In this document: piece after piece, positions 43,638-56,600 of the stretch
Position numbering within the stretch: the stretch's first letter is position 1
How the letters are laid out: every line of letters begins with the position of its first letter
Origin: Thozetella sp. PMI_491
Lineage: Eukaryota > Ascomycota > Sordariomycetes > Chaetosphaeriales > Chaetosphaeriaceae
DNA: 64,000 nucleotides
Reading direction: 5' to 3'
NCBI GenBank assembly: GCA_021432635.1
Contig: MU270045.1
Location: 727,589 to 791,588, forward strand
Position numbers and translations under genes: made by a program
Notes under the pieces: generated by a model
Databases searched by the model: none
The model's input: the letters and a program-made list of their open reading frames with translations, nothing else
Told to the model about the DNA's origin: nothing

Positions 43638-46401
43638 ATGCAGTCGACAAAGCCAAACCCACCCGTTGGCGGCCCTCCCCTCTCCCCATCAGGCCACGCG
43701 ACCGGCCCCAAGCGCAGGCAGCGAGTCGACTCCAACCCCCAGCCTGTCGGTTCGACTGCCGGCGCCGCCCCCGATCCCAAACGGCCCCGATCCGAGCATT
43801 ACGCCGCGCCTTCGTCCACTCTGAACCCGGCTTTGACCAGCGCCCTAGCCATGTCCTCCAAGGCCTTAGGGAAGCGCCCCGAGTTCTCTGACATGTCCAA
43901 GAAGAGCCGCATTGTGGTCGCCCAACAACCCGCAGGCCCGCGCAAGCTGGTCATCAAGAACCTCCGCCCTGCCGCCGACCGCCATGCCGAGGAAGGATAC
44001 TTTAGGAAAGTATGGGCCGACCTCGATGCCGCTCTCGGCGCCATCTTTGCCGGAGAGAACCCTCAGATGCCGTTCGAGCGTATGTACAGGGGCACCGAGG
44101 ATCTGTGTAGCATCGGCAAGGCTCCCGAGCTGGCCCAGTTTCTCGTCACCAAATGCAAGCAGCACCTGGGGGGTAGCGTGTACGACAATATCAAGCGCGG
44201 CGGGTTCCGGGCGGCCGACGACCATGTCGCCCTCCTTCGCTCTGTCATAGAACACTGGCAACGGTGGGGCCGACAGCTGAGGATCCTTAGGAGCACCTTC
44301 GCCTTCCTCGACCGGAGCTATTTGCTAAATGTGAAGTCGAAAGATTCAGCCCAGATCAATGACATGGGCATCCGCGAATTCAGGCTTGCCATCTTTGGTC
44401 CAAGCCGCCACCTCGAGAGCGGATCGATGGGCGATAGAGCCATCGCTGCCGTCTGCGAGCTAGTCGACTTTGACCGGCGGGGCGTGGACCGGTTCGACTC
44501 GGCTCTTCTGAAAGACTCAATCGCGATGCTACGTGTCCTGGGCATATACGACACCGTCTTGGAGCCGCGCTTCCTCGCCGACTCGCACAGCTTCTTCCAG
44601 GAGTTTGCGAGTGACAGGTCCGAGAGCAGCAGCCTCAAAGATTATATTGCTTCCTGCGTCAAGCTACTGGAGCGCGAGAAGGCGCGGTCAGACAGCTACA
44701 ACTTCGACAGCTCGACCAAGAGGCTCCTTCTGGATGACGCCCACAAGACTCTGATTGAGAAGTACGCATCGGTACTTCTCGACAGCGGCAGCCTCTCGCG
44801 GCTCCTAGACGACAACGACGTCGAGTCCATGGCGGCGCTCTATCAGCTGCTGAAGCTATCGGACATTCAGAAGCAGCTCAAGGCTCCATGGCAAGGGTAT
44901 ATACAACGTGTCGGCGGGTCTATCGTGGGTGACCTTGAAAAGGGCGATGAGATGGTGACCCGCCTGCTGCTCCTGCGGCGTTCGCTGGAGAAAATGATCC
45001 GCGACGCCTTCGAGGGCGACGACAACCTCATGCACGGCCTGCGGGATGCATTTGCGAACTTTATCAACAGCGGAGACATCAACTCGAAGTGGAACACGGG
45101 GACCTCCAAGGTGGGAGAGATGATCGCCAAATACATGGACATGCTTCTCCGGGGCGGTCTCAAGCTGCTGCCGCCTTCCTTGCTGTCCGATCACAAGGAT
45201 CGTGCGCAGGCGGAAAAGAGTGGCGAGGCGAGCACAAGCGACGAAGATGCCGAGCTTGACCGGCAGCTCGACGCCGCTGTGGCCCTCTTCCGCTTCATCG
45301 AGGGCAAGGACGTATTCGAAGCCTTCTATAAAAAGGACCTATCGCGTCGACTCCTCATGGGTCGGAGTGCCAGCCAGGATGCGGAGCAACGCACCATCTC
45401 GAAGCTCAAGAGCGAGTGCGGCTCGGCGTTCACCAACAATTTAGAGCAGATGTTTAAGGATTTCGCCATGGCGAAGGAGCATATGGATCAATACCAGGTA
45501 TGGCGGCAGGGCACGGGGTGGGAGATCCCCAAGATGGACTTTAATGCCACAATCCTCACAGAGGCTTCGTGGCCCAAGTACGCGGACGTCCAGGTGCGGG
45601 TCCCAGCCATCATCGCCGAGCAGATACGCCAGTACGAAAAGTACTACTTGGATCGGCACTCGGGTCGTAAGCTCTTGTGGAGGCACGGCCTGGCTACTGC
45701 GAACGTCTCGGCCCGCTTCGACCGAGGACGCAAAGAGCTCATGGTCAGCGCCTTCCAGGCCATAGTCTTGATGCTGTTCAATGAGGAAGATGGAGACAAC
45801 GGCAACGTCGTGCGCTCGTACAAGCAGCTCTCAGAGGCGACGGGTCTGGTCGACGCGGAGCTGCAGCGGACCCTGCAGAGTCTCGCGTGCGGTAAGTTGC
45901 GCGTCCTGACCAAGCACCCCAAGGGCCGCGATGTCATGCCGACGGACACTTTCACCGTCAACAAGGGATTCTCGGACCCCAAGTTCCGGGTCAAGATCAA
46001 CCAGATCCAGCTCAAGGAGACGCCGGCCGAGAACAAAGAGACTCACGAACGCGTGGCGGCGGATCGTCAGTTCGAGACACAGGCGGCCATCGTGCGGATC
46101 CTCAAGGCACGCAAGACCATGCCTCATGCGCAGCTGGTGGCCGAGGTCATTGACCAGACCAAGAAGCGTGGTGCCTTGGATCCTAAGGACATCAAGGCGA
46201 ACCTCGAGAAGTCCGTCCCTCCTTCCCCCTTCCCCCTTCCCCCTTCCCTTCAAAACCCTCAACACCCTGCTCCCTGCTCCCTGCTCCCTGCTACGGACCT
46301 AGAAAAAAACGAGGAAGCTGACCGCATTCCATTGATCCGACAGGCTTATTGACAAGGATTACATTGAGCGCGACGATACGTCGTATAGCTACGTCGCCTG
46401 A
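43638..46401 (+). CDS. CUL4: Cullin 4 (CUL4-DDB1 E3 ligase scaffold)
   Basis: This is the scaffold of CRL4 ubiquitin ligases (DNA repair, replication, and DNA methylation and heterochromatin control in filamentous fungi). The first ATG of the frame starts MQSTKPNPPVGGPPLS, followed by a basic, Pro-rich extension of about 110 residues as in CUL4A/B. Cullin repeats start near GPRKLVIKNLRPAADRHAEE. The cullin homology domain includes VFEAFYKKDLSRRLLMGRSA and NVSARFDRGRKELMVSAFQA. The NEDD8-acceptor is Lys823 in IVRILKARK. A 133-bp intron (46211-46343, GTCCGT..CAG) joins DIKANLEK to a 58-nt last exon reading LIDKDYIERDDTSYSYVA, the canonical cullin end. Product 876 residues. Without the splice the frame runs into a non-cullin tail ending at 46352. 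Confidence 0.95.
46211..46343 (+). repeat. Tandem-repeat intron of CUL4: CTTCCCC-type units and CCCTGCT x4
   Basis: The last CUL4 intron contains about four CTTCCCC-like units (46221-46250) and four perfect CCCTGCT copies (46265-46292), giving a strong polypyrimidine tract. The donor is a non-consensus GTCCGT. Confidence 0.8.
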
Positions 46402-49400
46402 CGTTCCGGCAGGGTTTGCATCTGTACATGAAAAGGAAGGAGAGAGGAATCATGGCTCCTACCCCCCTGTCCCAGCACCCACCAAGACTATTTTTGCCTC
46501 CGGGTTGCTGCAAGACGGGCGAGCCAAAGGCTGCATTGTTTTTTATGAACCAAGGCGTTTGGCAACCATGGTGAACCGAGCTTGGCGGCAAAGGACTTGC
46601 CTGGATGTACTTACGGTCAACTGTCTAGATTAGATACGAAATGAATGAATAATCCTACATGCCCCGCGTCCTCAATGGCTGCCCGGTGGTGGTGCTCATG
46701 CCGCCGCCGGTGTTCCCTCGGGGTGGACCCCACCTTCCCGTCGAGATAGAATGAGATAGAACGAGGCAATGCCATTCATGCCTACGACATGGCATACGCG
46801 GTCACCACTGGACGCCACCCGGCAGCTGTTCCTCTAGGCTGGGACGGCGGCAGTCGGAGGATTGGCTAGCAGGTAATATTAAGATTTTTTTTTTTTTGGC
46901 AATCTTTGCACACTTTTGGGGGTGGAGGAGGGGGCCTACCCCGGGAGATGAAGTCTGACAGTGACAGATCTTACCGGCCTTGCTTATGACCTGTTTGTTA
47001 TCTTGAGCCGCGTCTGGGCACTCACTGTCTTACCCTGTGGTAAAAAAAAAAAAAAACCAAACCCAAAAAAACAAGTCACCACCAGATATGTGTACTACGG
47101 CAGGGCGTTCTTCGCAGAACCCCCGCCTATGGAAAGGACTTGGTGCATACCCAAAGATGGCTGGTCCTCCGTCGTGGGGCGTATACTGTGTAGTACTCCG
47201 TGCTGGCATGTCGAGGTAGACCGAGCAAACTAACTTGGCGATAAGGTGAGGAGCCATCTACGGTAATCGACAGGCCCGGTGTGCATGGAACCGAAGCGGA
47301 GGACACGGGCCGCTAACTTCCCCCCGGTGGTTCCTGTGCGAAACCCTATCGCCCCCCTGCTTTCTTCACCTACTACTAAGCCATCTCGAGGCAGGATGCG
47401 TTGGGTGACGCGGCACCTCCGCGCAAAAAGGGATCAGCGAACTTGCCCTGGATGGTTTTTGGCGGGGACATGGCTCAATCGTGTTGACGGCATGTGGCGG
47501 CGGGTCTATTTGTCTGCATCGCGCTGGTTAGTTGCAATAGCACCCGGCACGACATGCGGCCAGGCGTGCTCCTGCATCGGCCTTATCGGCGGTACCTGTC
47601 CTGGAAGCTTTGACGAACTTCACGGAGCGGCCGGGAAGAGTCGGCTGCTGGTGTTGTGCAACCTGCCTGACTGTCCAAAGGACAGTGGAAGCAGCCATGA
47701 ATATAGGGTCTTTTTTCAATTTATTTTTTTCATGGTTCATAATTTTCCCTGCCTTGATTTGCTGTGGAGCAAACGCTCGTTCCCATAGTCGACCAGTACG
47801 TCGCATTCAGTCGCTCCGGACTGGGAAAGTTGGCTCCGGAAAGTTGGCCCTCGAGTCGTTACTCCGTGCATAGTAGATACATAGCTTCGGTATCCTGTGC
47901 CTGCCAAGACTTTGAACAAGCAACTTTCCTGGGGTGATGGCACCGTTCTTTGGCCTTCCGCGGTTTATTGGCCCACTACTTGCTACCATAGACAGTAACC
48001 CCCCGCCCCGCCCCGCCTGGTGGAGCCAAGTAATCAAATTGCCATGGCGGCTCCATTGGCGGTTGGGCTAGGCGAGCTGGGGGTCTCCCGTGGCTTGCAG
48101 ATCCACTGGTGGTTCCCGCTGCTTTCCCATACCACAGGGGTGTTCCTTTTGCGCTTCCTCGACTCCCGCCCAGTGCCGTGATTGAGTGGGTGAGAAGGGA
48201 AATGATTGACGGTGGTCTCGGCCTCCAACGACCACCGCGTTGCCCAATCCACACGTGGGAAGAGACCCTAAGGTGGAATAGGGCGGAAGACGGCAAGAAC
48301 GGAATGGGGTTCCCCCCAGCGCCTTGGGTGCGGATCGTCGCTGCTGGATCTTGGGAAGGCGCCGATTCGACTTGCACCGGCAAGGCACGTTCGATTGGCG
48401 ATCCACGAGGGCCGGGCATCTGTGACGAACCCAAACTTTGGCTATTATAGCTCGACGGCCAAGCCGGATAAAAACAAAACAAGAAGAAAAAAAAAAGTCA
48501 GAAAGAATGGCTCTCCGTTTGCCCCTGTGCTAGCAGCCGCCCGTCGGCTCAACGTGGTCCTGTCCGGTCTAAAGAGGCTTACACACGCACAGGGAAGGCT
48601 CGACGCCGCGCCTTCCATCAGTCTTCATTAGCCCCTCTTTCTACTCCGTAGGTTGCACATTTACCCTCGAGCGGCGCGGCCACCAGTGGCCATCCGGACT
48701 GAGAAGGTGTGCAGCTTTATTACGCACTACTCATTTTCGGGTTCAAGCGGGCACCGGCACCGCCCACCACCTCATATCTGCTCAATCTGCGTACCTGCGT
48801 CTAAATTGGCCTCTCCTATCGACGTGCATCAACCGCCCGTGCATCTCCCCTGTCGTGTCTCCCCGCCTGTGGCGGCTGGACCCCGACCGGCAAGGCAGGG
48901 AACATCGAGAGGCGTCCAGCCCAGCCAGGGGGTGATGGTAACGAGTTGGAAGGCGATGGATGGCCTTAGTCGATGGCCGCCAGAGCCGAGCGAGGTGCCG
49001 ATTCCAGTGCATCCGAGGTACTGCAGGAGTAGTACGGCATGGCGTCGTCGGCCATGCTGTTGAGCTCACCGTAGCTACATCACACCAGGAGCACCCCTCA
49101 TTGCAGTCGCGCTAAGGGAGAGGGGCTCGACGTGATGCGGCTGCTGCCATTCCAGAGTTTGCCCGTGGATGCGGCGGCAACACTGAGGAGGCCGTGACGG
49201 CCCTGGATAATCATACGACTGCGCTGTTTCCGCAGCTTCTAGACTTGTTCACTGGACCACGTCATAGGCTTTAGCTATACGACTTGGCTGGCGCCGAAGG
49301 GTGTCGCAAAATTGGCACCAAGGTCTTAGGGTCAGGTACCAAATCGGCCAGCCGCCGTTCTCCACCGCCCAGAGCCGCCAGCGGTCGGCCGCTGGCGCCC

Positions 49401-50764
49401 CGGCGCCCTGGCTGGTCGATGGTGCCTTGTCAACAATGATGCCAAGTTCCTTCCAGCGGCTGCGAGCCTCCACAGGGCAGAGAGCACAATCTTATTCCCC
49501 CTTGTGGGCGTGCTGTCGTAAGACGGGCGTCCAAATGGGCAAGTGCAATTCAATAGACCGGGACGAGAACCCGTATTCAGAAGAGGCAGTTCAGCCCCAC
49601 TCCTCCCCATGGTGTCCTGCTAATAATATCGGAGGCTCTAGCACGGCCAGCAACAAAACAAATGACAACATTGAAAGTACTATCCCATCTAGATGAGAAG
49701 GGAGAAGGGGGGTTGCCGGTGTGAGGTAATCGCAAGCCTACAGCCCGAGAAGAGGCAAAACGCGATGTCCGATCTTGTCAACGAGCCGACCTTTCGACCA
49801 GGAGGTCGAAGGGGGAAGGGGGAAAAACAAGGTCCTGGAGCACAAAACATGCACCACCCCCAAAATCCCTTCTCCACTGGTCGCCAAGTAAACTAGGAGA
49901 GATATCCCATGCAGAGGCGGAGGCTAGCGCTCGCACCTTCGACACCCCCCCTGGTCTATTCCCTGCAAGCAGCCGGGCCTGGCAGTGGCTGCCCTCCTGT
50001 TTTCCTCTCCACTGCTCTGGGCCTTCAGTTTAATTACTTGGGAATGCCCCTTCACGACGTCGAAGGCGGCTCTTTTCTTCTCCTCCGCGACGACGACTTT
50101 CGGTCTGCCTGTTACAACTGAGGACCAGATCGAACAAGACAGTATACGCGCGTTCGCTTGGGCTCTTGGGGGCATATATCGTGCGAGATATACGCTCCAT
50201 CCTGCGCCCTTGTCATACATATATCTTTTTTTCTTCTTCCCACCTTCCCCCGCAGCGCCCGCACCTTGTTGTCTTCTCGCTCGAGGGAAGCGGCTTTATC
50301 GGCCATATTTGCGACATCTCGACACGCCCCTCCCATTGGTTTCTCGCTCCTCACCCACGACGGGCCGTCCTGATTTACCCGCTCCGCCCATATTGAGTCC
50401 ATTGGCCCAGAGTTTCATTCTCCACGCCATCAGGGAAGGCCGACCGCTTGCACCCAATCTCCTGGATGCGGTCATCTGCTCAGAAGTTTGTTTGGTCGGC
50501 TTAGTCCCGGTTAGCTCTGCTATAATAGGACATCTACTCGTTGGGGTCAAGACAACGGCCATCCTACGCCGAGGACACACGAGCACGACCTCGTTGGACA
50601 AAACGCCTTCTGTTCTCGTCTTCTAAAGCGCGACTATTGACATAGACAGAAACGCATTACTCTCGATTCGTCGACCTGTTGCCGTCGCCTTGCCTTACGG
50701 AATCGAGAAGCCTCTAGAGTGATGCCCTATCCACCCGAGCCCGCACCATCGCAATAAGGTCACG
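46402..50764. other. 4.4-kb intergenic stretch
   Basis: No gene can be supported. It contains homopolymer runs (T13-14 at about 46884, A14 near 47042), short open frames without domains, and a C/T-rich tract around 50210-50260. A TATAATA at about 50520 is a possible promoter element of the DUF7729-like gene. Confidence 0.45.
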
Positions 50765-51958
50765 ATGGCCACAAATACACTGGCTTCTTGCCTTCGTACC
50801 CGCCAGGTGTCTTCGTCGACATACAGATTTCACATGCCGCGGATACAATGGGGCGTGTTGCTTCTGGTCATCGCCTGCTTCATCTGCCAAGCCGCGGCTG
50901 TCACGGCAGATCTCCCGACGCCGACCGAGACATTGGTGCTTGACCCCCGGATCCGAGGCCAAGAAGATGGCGTTTGGACCCTGATGTCTCGGGAGGAGCT
51001 CCGGAGGCGAGACGATACATCTTCCCAGCCTACGGAGATCCTGCCCGGTACGGTCTCGACGACCTTCGACACTGGGGTGTCGACCCCGACCCCTACTCAG
51101 GTCAGCACCACTGTGACGGCAGAGTCGAGTCCCCTCCCGAGCCCGTTCGACAGCAATCTGTCTGCCAATTTCTCCAAGAATGAGAACAATGTCACGACTT
51201 GCCCGACCTTCATCAACTCGTTCCTTACGGATCCCACCTTCAAGCAGTGCTACCCCTTCTCGCTGCTTCTCCAGGTAAGCTTGACGATACTGGCATGACA
51301 AGCATATATTATGAGCGCGTTTTCCTGAAGAATCCGACGATACTAACAGGGAGTTGTTAAGGGATCCAAATCGTTTTTTAATGCCGAGAAGTCGCTCGTC
51401 AGCATCACCCAGGTCCTCGACGCGTCCTGTGCTGCGAACGCGACGAAGTGCACTACCTACATGAACAACCTGGCCAAGAACTTGACACAAACTGCGAACT
51501 GCGGCACCGACTACCAGCTCGGCAACTCAGTGGTTGTGCAAGCCTACATCGCCATGATAGGCTATAAAGCAGTCTACGATGCAACTTGCCTCAAGGACAC
51601 TGAAACGGCACAGTACTGCTACGCCAACGCCATCACCAACCTCACCACTCCGTCCAACGTCTACTTCTACTACCTACCGCTCAACTTAACGCTCCCCGGT
51701 AGTACCATCCCATCATGCAGCGATTGCACCCAGCAGACCATGAATGTCTTCCAGAATGCGGCTGCGAACCGTCAGCAACCCATCGCCTTGACATACGTCT
51801 CGGCTGCCCAGCAGGTGAACACCATCTGCGGTCCAGGCTTTGTCAACGAGACTTTACCGCTTGCGCTGGTTGTCAATGGTGCTCCAGGACTCGCTGCAAG
51901 TCCGTCCTGGCTGCTGTTGGGACTATCTATGGTTGCCGCCCTGCACTGGCTCTTGTGA
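50765..51958 (+). CDS. Secreted GPI-anchored DUF7729-like protein
   Basis: Two exons, 50765-51274 and 51362-51958, with an 87-bp intron (GTAAGC donor, TACTAACAG branch region, AG at 51361, phase 0); 368 residues from the first ATG. The signal-peptide core begins at the second Met (codon 24, nt 50834: MPRIQWGVLLLVIACFICQA), which may be the true start. A Thr/Ser/Pro-rich linker precedes a Cys-rich domain (VTTCPTFINSFLTDPTFKQC, SQ of the form LDASCAANATKCTTYMNNLA, CSDCTQQTMNVFQNAA) like the fungal DUF7729 family. Several N-glycosylation sequons are present (NVT, NLT, NET). The hydrophobic C-terminus (SPSWLLLGLSMVAALHWLL) after small residues fits GPI attachment. The function of the family is not known; cell-wall or membrane surface location is inferred. 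Confidence 0.87.
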
Positions 51959-53252
51959 GCTAGCCAGATCAAGCGCGGACGCAGTCCAGGAGAGAACGAA
52001 GATAAGGCAACGATACGGATGACAGCTAGTACGATCATAGCACGGCAAATGGACGGATACTAAAAAATGGAAGGGCTTTGGGAATATACAGGGACAGGAA
52101 ACATCAGGCGCACATACATCTAGCCACGGCGGCGACCCGTGGCAACACCTATTACTTGGTTTGGCTTTCTGCTTCAACTGTTCGCTCTTGATACCCCTGC
52201 TTTTTGAGCGAGCTTCGCCTCAAGCAACACTTTTTTTCTTTTTTACACGAGCCCCCTCCAGGGCCCCATTTCTACTTTCTTAATTACATATACGCCGCCC
52301 GCCCGTCTAGGCAGGGGAGCGGATCCTGATTATTCTTCTCGGAAGGGGAGCGTAGTTGGCCTACGGGGCAAGACGAGTATACGGACCAGGGGCTTCTGGA
52401 GCGTTGAAATGCCGGAGTGTGTCTGGCTGCTGGGCCCTGCACATTGTGTATGTTGTTTAATTTTTGGACTTTCTTGTACATATAGGTTTCACGGGCGCAA
52501 CTACAAGGTTCGGTGCTCTTGAGGACCAAACTTCTGTGCCTGTCTTTTTGGCTAGGGCGCGTGGCGAATACCAAAGTCGAACGTCTCCTCCACCAAGACT
52601 GACCATCTCGAAGACTGATCGTGCTGATTATGCTACTGCGGCAATACAACGCTGCCAAAGCAAGATTCAAAGACAATCTCTGGCTTCGGCTGAGTTCAGG
52701 CTGTGGTATGGTAACCTAGGTCTAGGGACCACTAGAGCGTTTCGTGAACAAAGCAACAATCTCTTGCCCAATACTCACTATAAGTGTTAAAGGAAACCCA
52801 GCGTGATCATGTCGTTGGGCGACCATATGGGCTGGATAGGGGAAGCAGGTTTGAAGCTTCAAGCACTTGTAGAACCTCTGCCTCGAAGATATGTCTAGCC
52901 ACGCAGTAGAGATATTCTCTGTGTCCCCATTGTTCAAGACCAATGGACTGGGGGACTCGAGCTGTTCTTGATTCTGGCCCGCTCTGACAAGATGTCTTTT
53001 GTGGAGGACCACCGCTGCATCTTCAACGAGTTCTCACGACTGACCGGCAGAACCAAGCATTGCTCGTACTTGTCTGCTTCTAATCCGCAAAGAAGTGTAA
53101 AGTGTATAGGAACATCTGGGGCGACGCTTGCACTGTCTAGGCTACTTCGAGAGTGATTGGAAGCCCAAGGGCCTCGATATCATACAACCGTTACGAAATC
53201 CATCTCCAAAGTAGGGACAACACAGCTCCACGTTGTCGCGGTCATTTCTTTA
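51959..53252. other. Intergenic 1.3 kb, possible coding relics
   Basis: 3' flank of the DUF7729-like gene. On the minus strand, 52.8-53.1 kb has short protein-like stretches in shifting frames (for example ENSLKMQRWSSTKDILSER), interrupted by stops. They could be a decayed gene, but no family is recognisable. Confidence 0.3.
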
Positions 53253-53668
53253 CTATGCGACCTCGTAGCTCATGCTCACAAAACCCTCGAGAGTGTATGA
53301 CTCGTTGGGTGACCTTAGAGTAAGTCGCAGCTTCTCCACTATTGGGTTATCCTTGGTTTCCGGATATCCGTTTGTCTGTAATTAGTTCGTGACTACCAGC
53401 ACATCGAAGCCTTTGGGTCCAAGCCCAGAATCTTGACCGTGGCCTCAACATAAGGAGGAGTCTTACATCCTCCTACACCACGCGTAAGCTCGGTCAAAGC
53501 AAGAAAGTTGTCGCTTAAACCTCGCGTGGTCAGCCCGTTTCGTCGGTTCTCATTTGAGAAGTATTCCGTCCACCCCAGCGCCGAGAATATGCCAAATCTG
53601 TGGCGGCTTAGCATGCGACTTATGATGTTTGTTGCGTCGCCAGGTAGCAGCTGTGAGGCGTCGGCCAT
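53253..53668 (-). CDS. Candidate small two-exon gene of unknown function
   Basis: Exon 1 (53668-53477) reads MADASQLLPGDATNIISRML and on to GIFSALGWTEYFSNENRRNG. A GTAGGA donor at 53476 and a CTAATTACAG acceptor ending at 53376 delimit a 100-bp intron in phase 0. They lead to exon 2 (53375-53253) reading TNGYPETKDNPIVEKLRLTL then ESYTLEGFVSMSYEVA and a stop. The product has 104 residues, with balanced composition unlike the surrounding noncoding frames. A stronger GTAAGA lies 10 bp inside the intron but gives a stop after splicing. It may be an intact small gene or the 3' end of a decayed one. No domain is recognised. Confidence 0.35.
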
Positions 53669-56600
53669 TATTTGCCACTATAAGATCACAGGTCTCTGCA
53701 GAATACCGCCGAATATAACCTCTTATGACAGTTCTAGGCGGCTGCAATTCCGGGATAAAAGCGGTCCGAAGGCGGCCAAAAGGTCTTCAGTGAGAAGTCT
53801 CGGGACCGACGGACAGCAACGCAGCCTTTGCTCGGAATGTACGACAGTGGTCGCCACGGACGAGGGAAGGACCCTATAAAAGCGGCCAATAAGGCCTGAC
53901 GTCAAATGGTGAACGCGGTCGCTCGCGAGCGCGACCATGCTGGGCCGAGAACGCGACAGATGGCTAGCAGTGTGCACGGGAGGCAAACAGGCCATCACAT
54001 CTGAGGCTGACCTCGCTGACCGCGCCAGTCAGCACAAGGAGGAGGAAACACGATGCCGAGATCCAGGGTGGCGCTATGTCGTCCTGTAACGGAAGACCAC
54101 CGCGGGCCGCACGTAGCAAGAGGCTCTCGGCCGGGGATTGAACATCAACGGTGTCCGCATGAACCTCGCGCGGCATGCTTCGCGGGCAACCCAGGCATGA
54201 ATAGCGGGAGACGAGGTCCGAAACCACCATCGTGACGTTAGGATATAGCGTTAAGATATCCACTTCTAGCCCGACGCCGGTCCACACTGACGTGACGGAT
54301 CGCCAGCCAGCCAGCCAGCCAGACCATTCCTACCTGGGCAGTCGGGGCACGCCCATGCTTGCCACCTCCGCCAGACGTCACAGGAACGGTCATCCGATGT
54401 GATTTCCAGAGTCGAGAAGGGATGACCAGTTCCGTGGAAAGTGGCCTGGTACTGGCGGGCGGGCATGATGGGCAAGCCTTGACCGAGCGGGAAGCCGCGA
54501 ACACTAACAACACGATGGCGTGCCATCGGTAATAGAGATGGCCAATTCTTCTCCTGCCGAACGGAGACAATACAGGGGGTTGGAACTGTGGAAACGAACT
54601 CACTCGCGAGCTCAACGACTTCATGCCGCCATCGGGAATCATAAGCAATGGCTTCAGCCCGTGTGATTACGTTCAGCCAGGTCGGCGAAGCGAGTACAGC
54701 TCCCTCAGCCGCTGCCTTAAGATAGCAGTAGCGCGGCGGGTTTGTTTCAAGGCTCGGACTGGTAAACGATGGTGAGGGCCACGACTGCCCGGCTAAGAGA
54801 GAACCTGTTCTGCTGGTAGGCCGAAAACGGGCTCGCCACCGCCGGGCGGACGTTATACCGGGGTGAGAGCTAAAAGTCGCGTTGCTAAGACTCTGTTAGA
54901 CTCACTCCACGATATCATGCACTGTGCGGAGATGGGTAAGGCCTTAGCTGGAGGATCTGTGTGTATATCAAGGGTAAAAGCGTTCTCTATGCCTTCGCGT
55001 TGAGGATTAGCCCAAGATTCGACAGGTGGCAAAGTCTACAGTGAGGCGGGCGGTACCTTCTCTGCCGGCGGAGATGACTCTCGCTGCACGATGTGATGAA
55101 CAGGGTGGGATGGCCGACCTGCAAACCCGCAGGCGAGTTGTTCTTCGAGAGGTCCAGAGACCCGGTGGTCCCTACTGCCGGCGGCATACTCATCGGCAGG
55201 CTTTGCGTCTATGTGGTGGAACCATAAGGGCGACGGACGTAGACTGTACAACCTTGAAAGGAAACCACGGCGAAATCGCCGATACTGGCCACTGCGCTTC
55301 CTAGTCTCGACAGAAGTCCCCGGAACAAAAGGACACGGCAGAGACGGTGGCGGCTGCCCACGGGCAGGAGAACTCCAGGACTCGGTTAGTATCCGCGATA
55401 GCTCCTGGTCTCATGAGACAGCGGTGATACGGCTGGGCCGAGTCTCGCCCTCCCCTCAAAACGCGTTTTGCCGGCCCGGGGAGCGGTAGGCAGCTAACCA
55501 GGAGCCCGGCAATATCGCTCACCGTCTGATGTTCAGAGCGAGCATGTCTGCGCTCCTGTCGTGCTCTCCTTCCTCCATCTAACACAAGAGCGGCAGCGAT
55601 CTGGATGGCTAGGTCACGGCTGCTGCTGAGGTTTTCCGGAACCCGGGAAGGGTGTCGTCCTCGACTGCTCAAGTCGATCAGTTGCCTGAAGACGACGATA
55701 CTTCCATAGATCCGGAGGACTGACGTCGAGCCCGTCCAATGAGGGTAGAGATTGACATCAGCCTAGGTTGCCAAACATGCTGAGAAACACCACCACGAGA
55801 CGGTATCCTTGCGTCTCGCTCGGCAACCAATCGACCCTCCCGTCTCCACTGGTCATTGTCGTGTAATGGACCTGCAGCCACAGCTATTGAGCGCTAGGTC
55901 ACGGGACAGGGCATTTGAGCACATACGTTGGGACCGCAAGCTGTACATATTAACCAATCTCTCGAATATGGGGTTCTCTATCCAGCCTAGATGGAGCAGG
56001 AGAGTAGAATTGGCGCCACCCAGTCCAGCTCCGGACCATCCCGATATTTGTTCCAGACCTCTATCCTGGAGATTGACTGAGGGCCAGATGCGAGTTGACA
56101 TGTTGGCAGCCAGCATCAGCCACCACTGTGGGCGTATAAAGACCAGCAACACTCGTTGCGTGTAGCGTGCGGCGTGCGACGAGCGGAATGCCGCCAGGGG
56201 AATAGGTAACGTTGCAAACCCTTGGTCTCCCCAGTTCCGGCAGACTGCCCCGTCGACTTCTTCCAGGCGGCTGGAAATGCAATATACTCAGTTCCCGGTC
56301 GGGCACCCGATGAACGGGAGAGGGGGGACTCGCTTGGAACAATCCGGCCTTCGGAAGTTGCCATTGAGGCATAGACAGAGCACTCGCCCATCCCAGGAAC
56401 CTGGAGGAGCTCATATTAACTGGCACACGGCGGTGATAAGCTCCCCAGATTCCACATGTTCCCACTGGCCACTACGCTCAAGTCCCGATATGAAGCCGAA
56501 ATGGGTCTCGTGTCAGCCAAGAAGGGAAGGTGTAGAGAAGAAGGGCAGGACAACCTGGAGAGGAGAGATTTACCCGGATTCTGAATCTCGTCTATCGTGC

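Noticed and set aside
49985-50626. A 213-codon ORF upstream of the DUF7729-like gene
   Set aside because: Translation of a C/T-rich leader or promoter tract; no domain and low complexity.
53918-53937. Near-perfect palindrome GGTCGCTCGCGAGCGCGACC
   Set aside because: An isolated GC-rich inverted repeat with no terminator, attachment site or transposon context around it.
54125-54150. tRNA-like TTCAATCCCC (minus strand)
   Set aside because: The D-arm, anticodon arm and acceptor pairing are missing.
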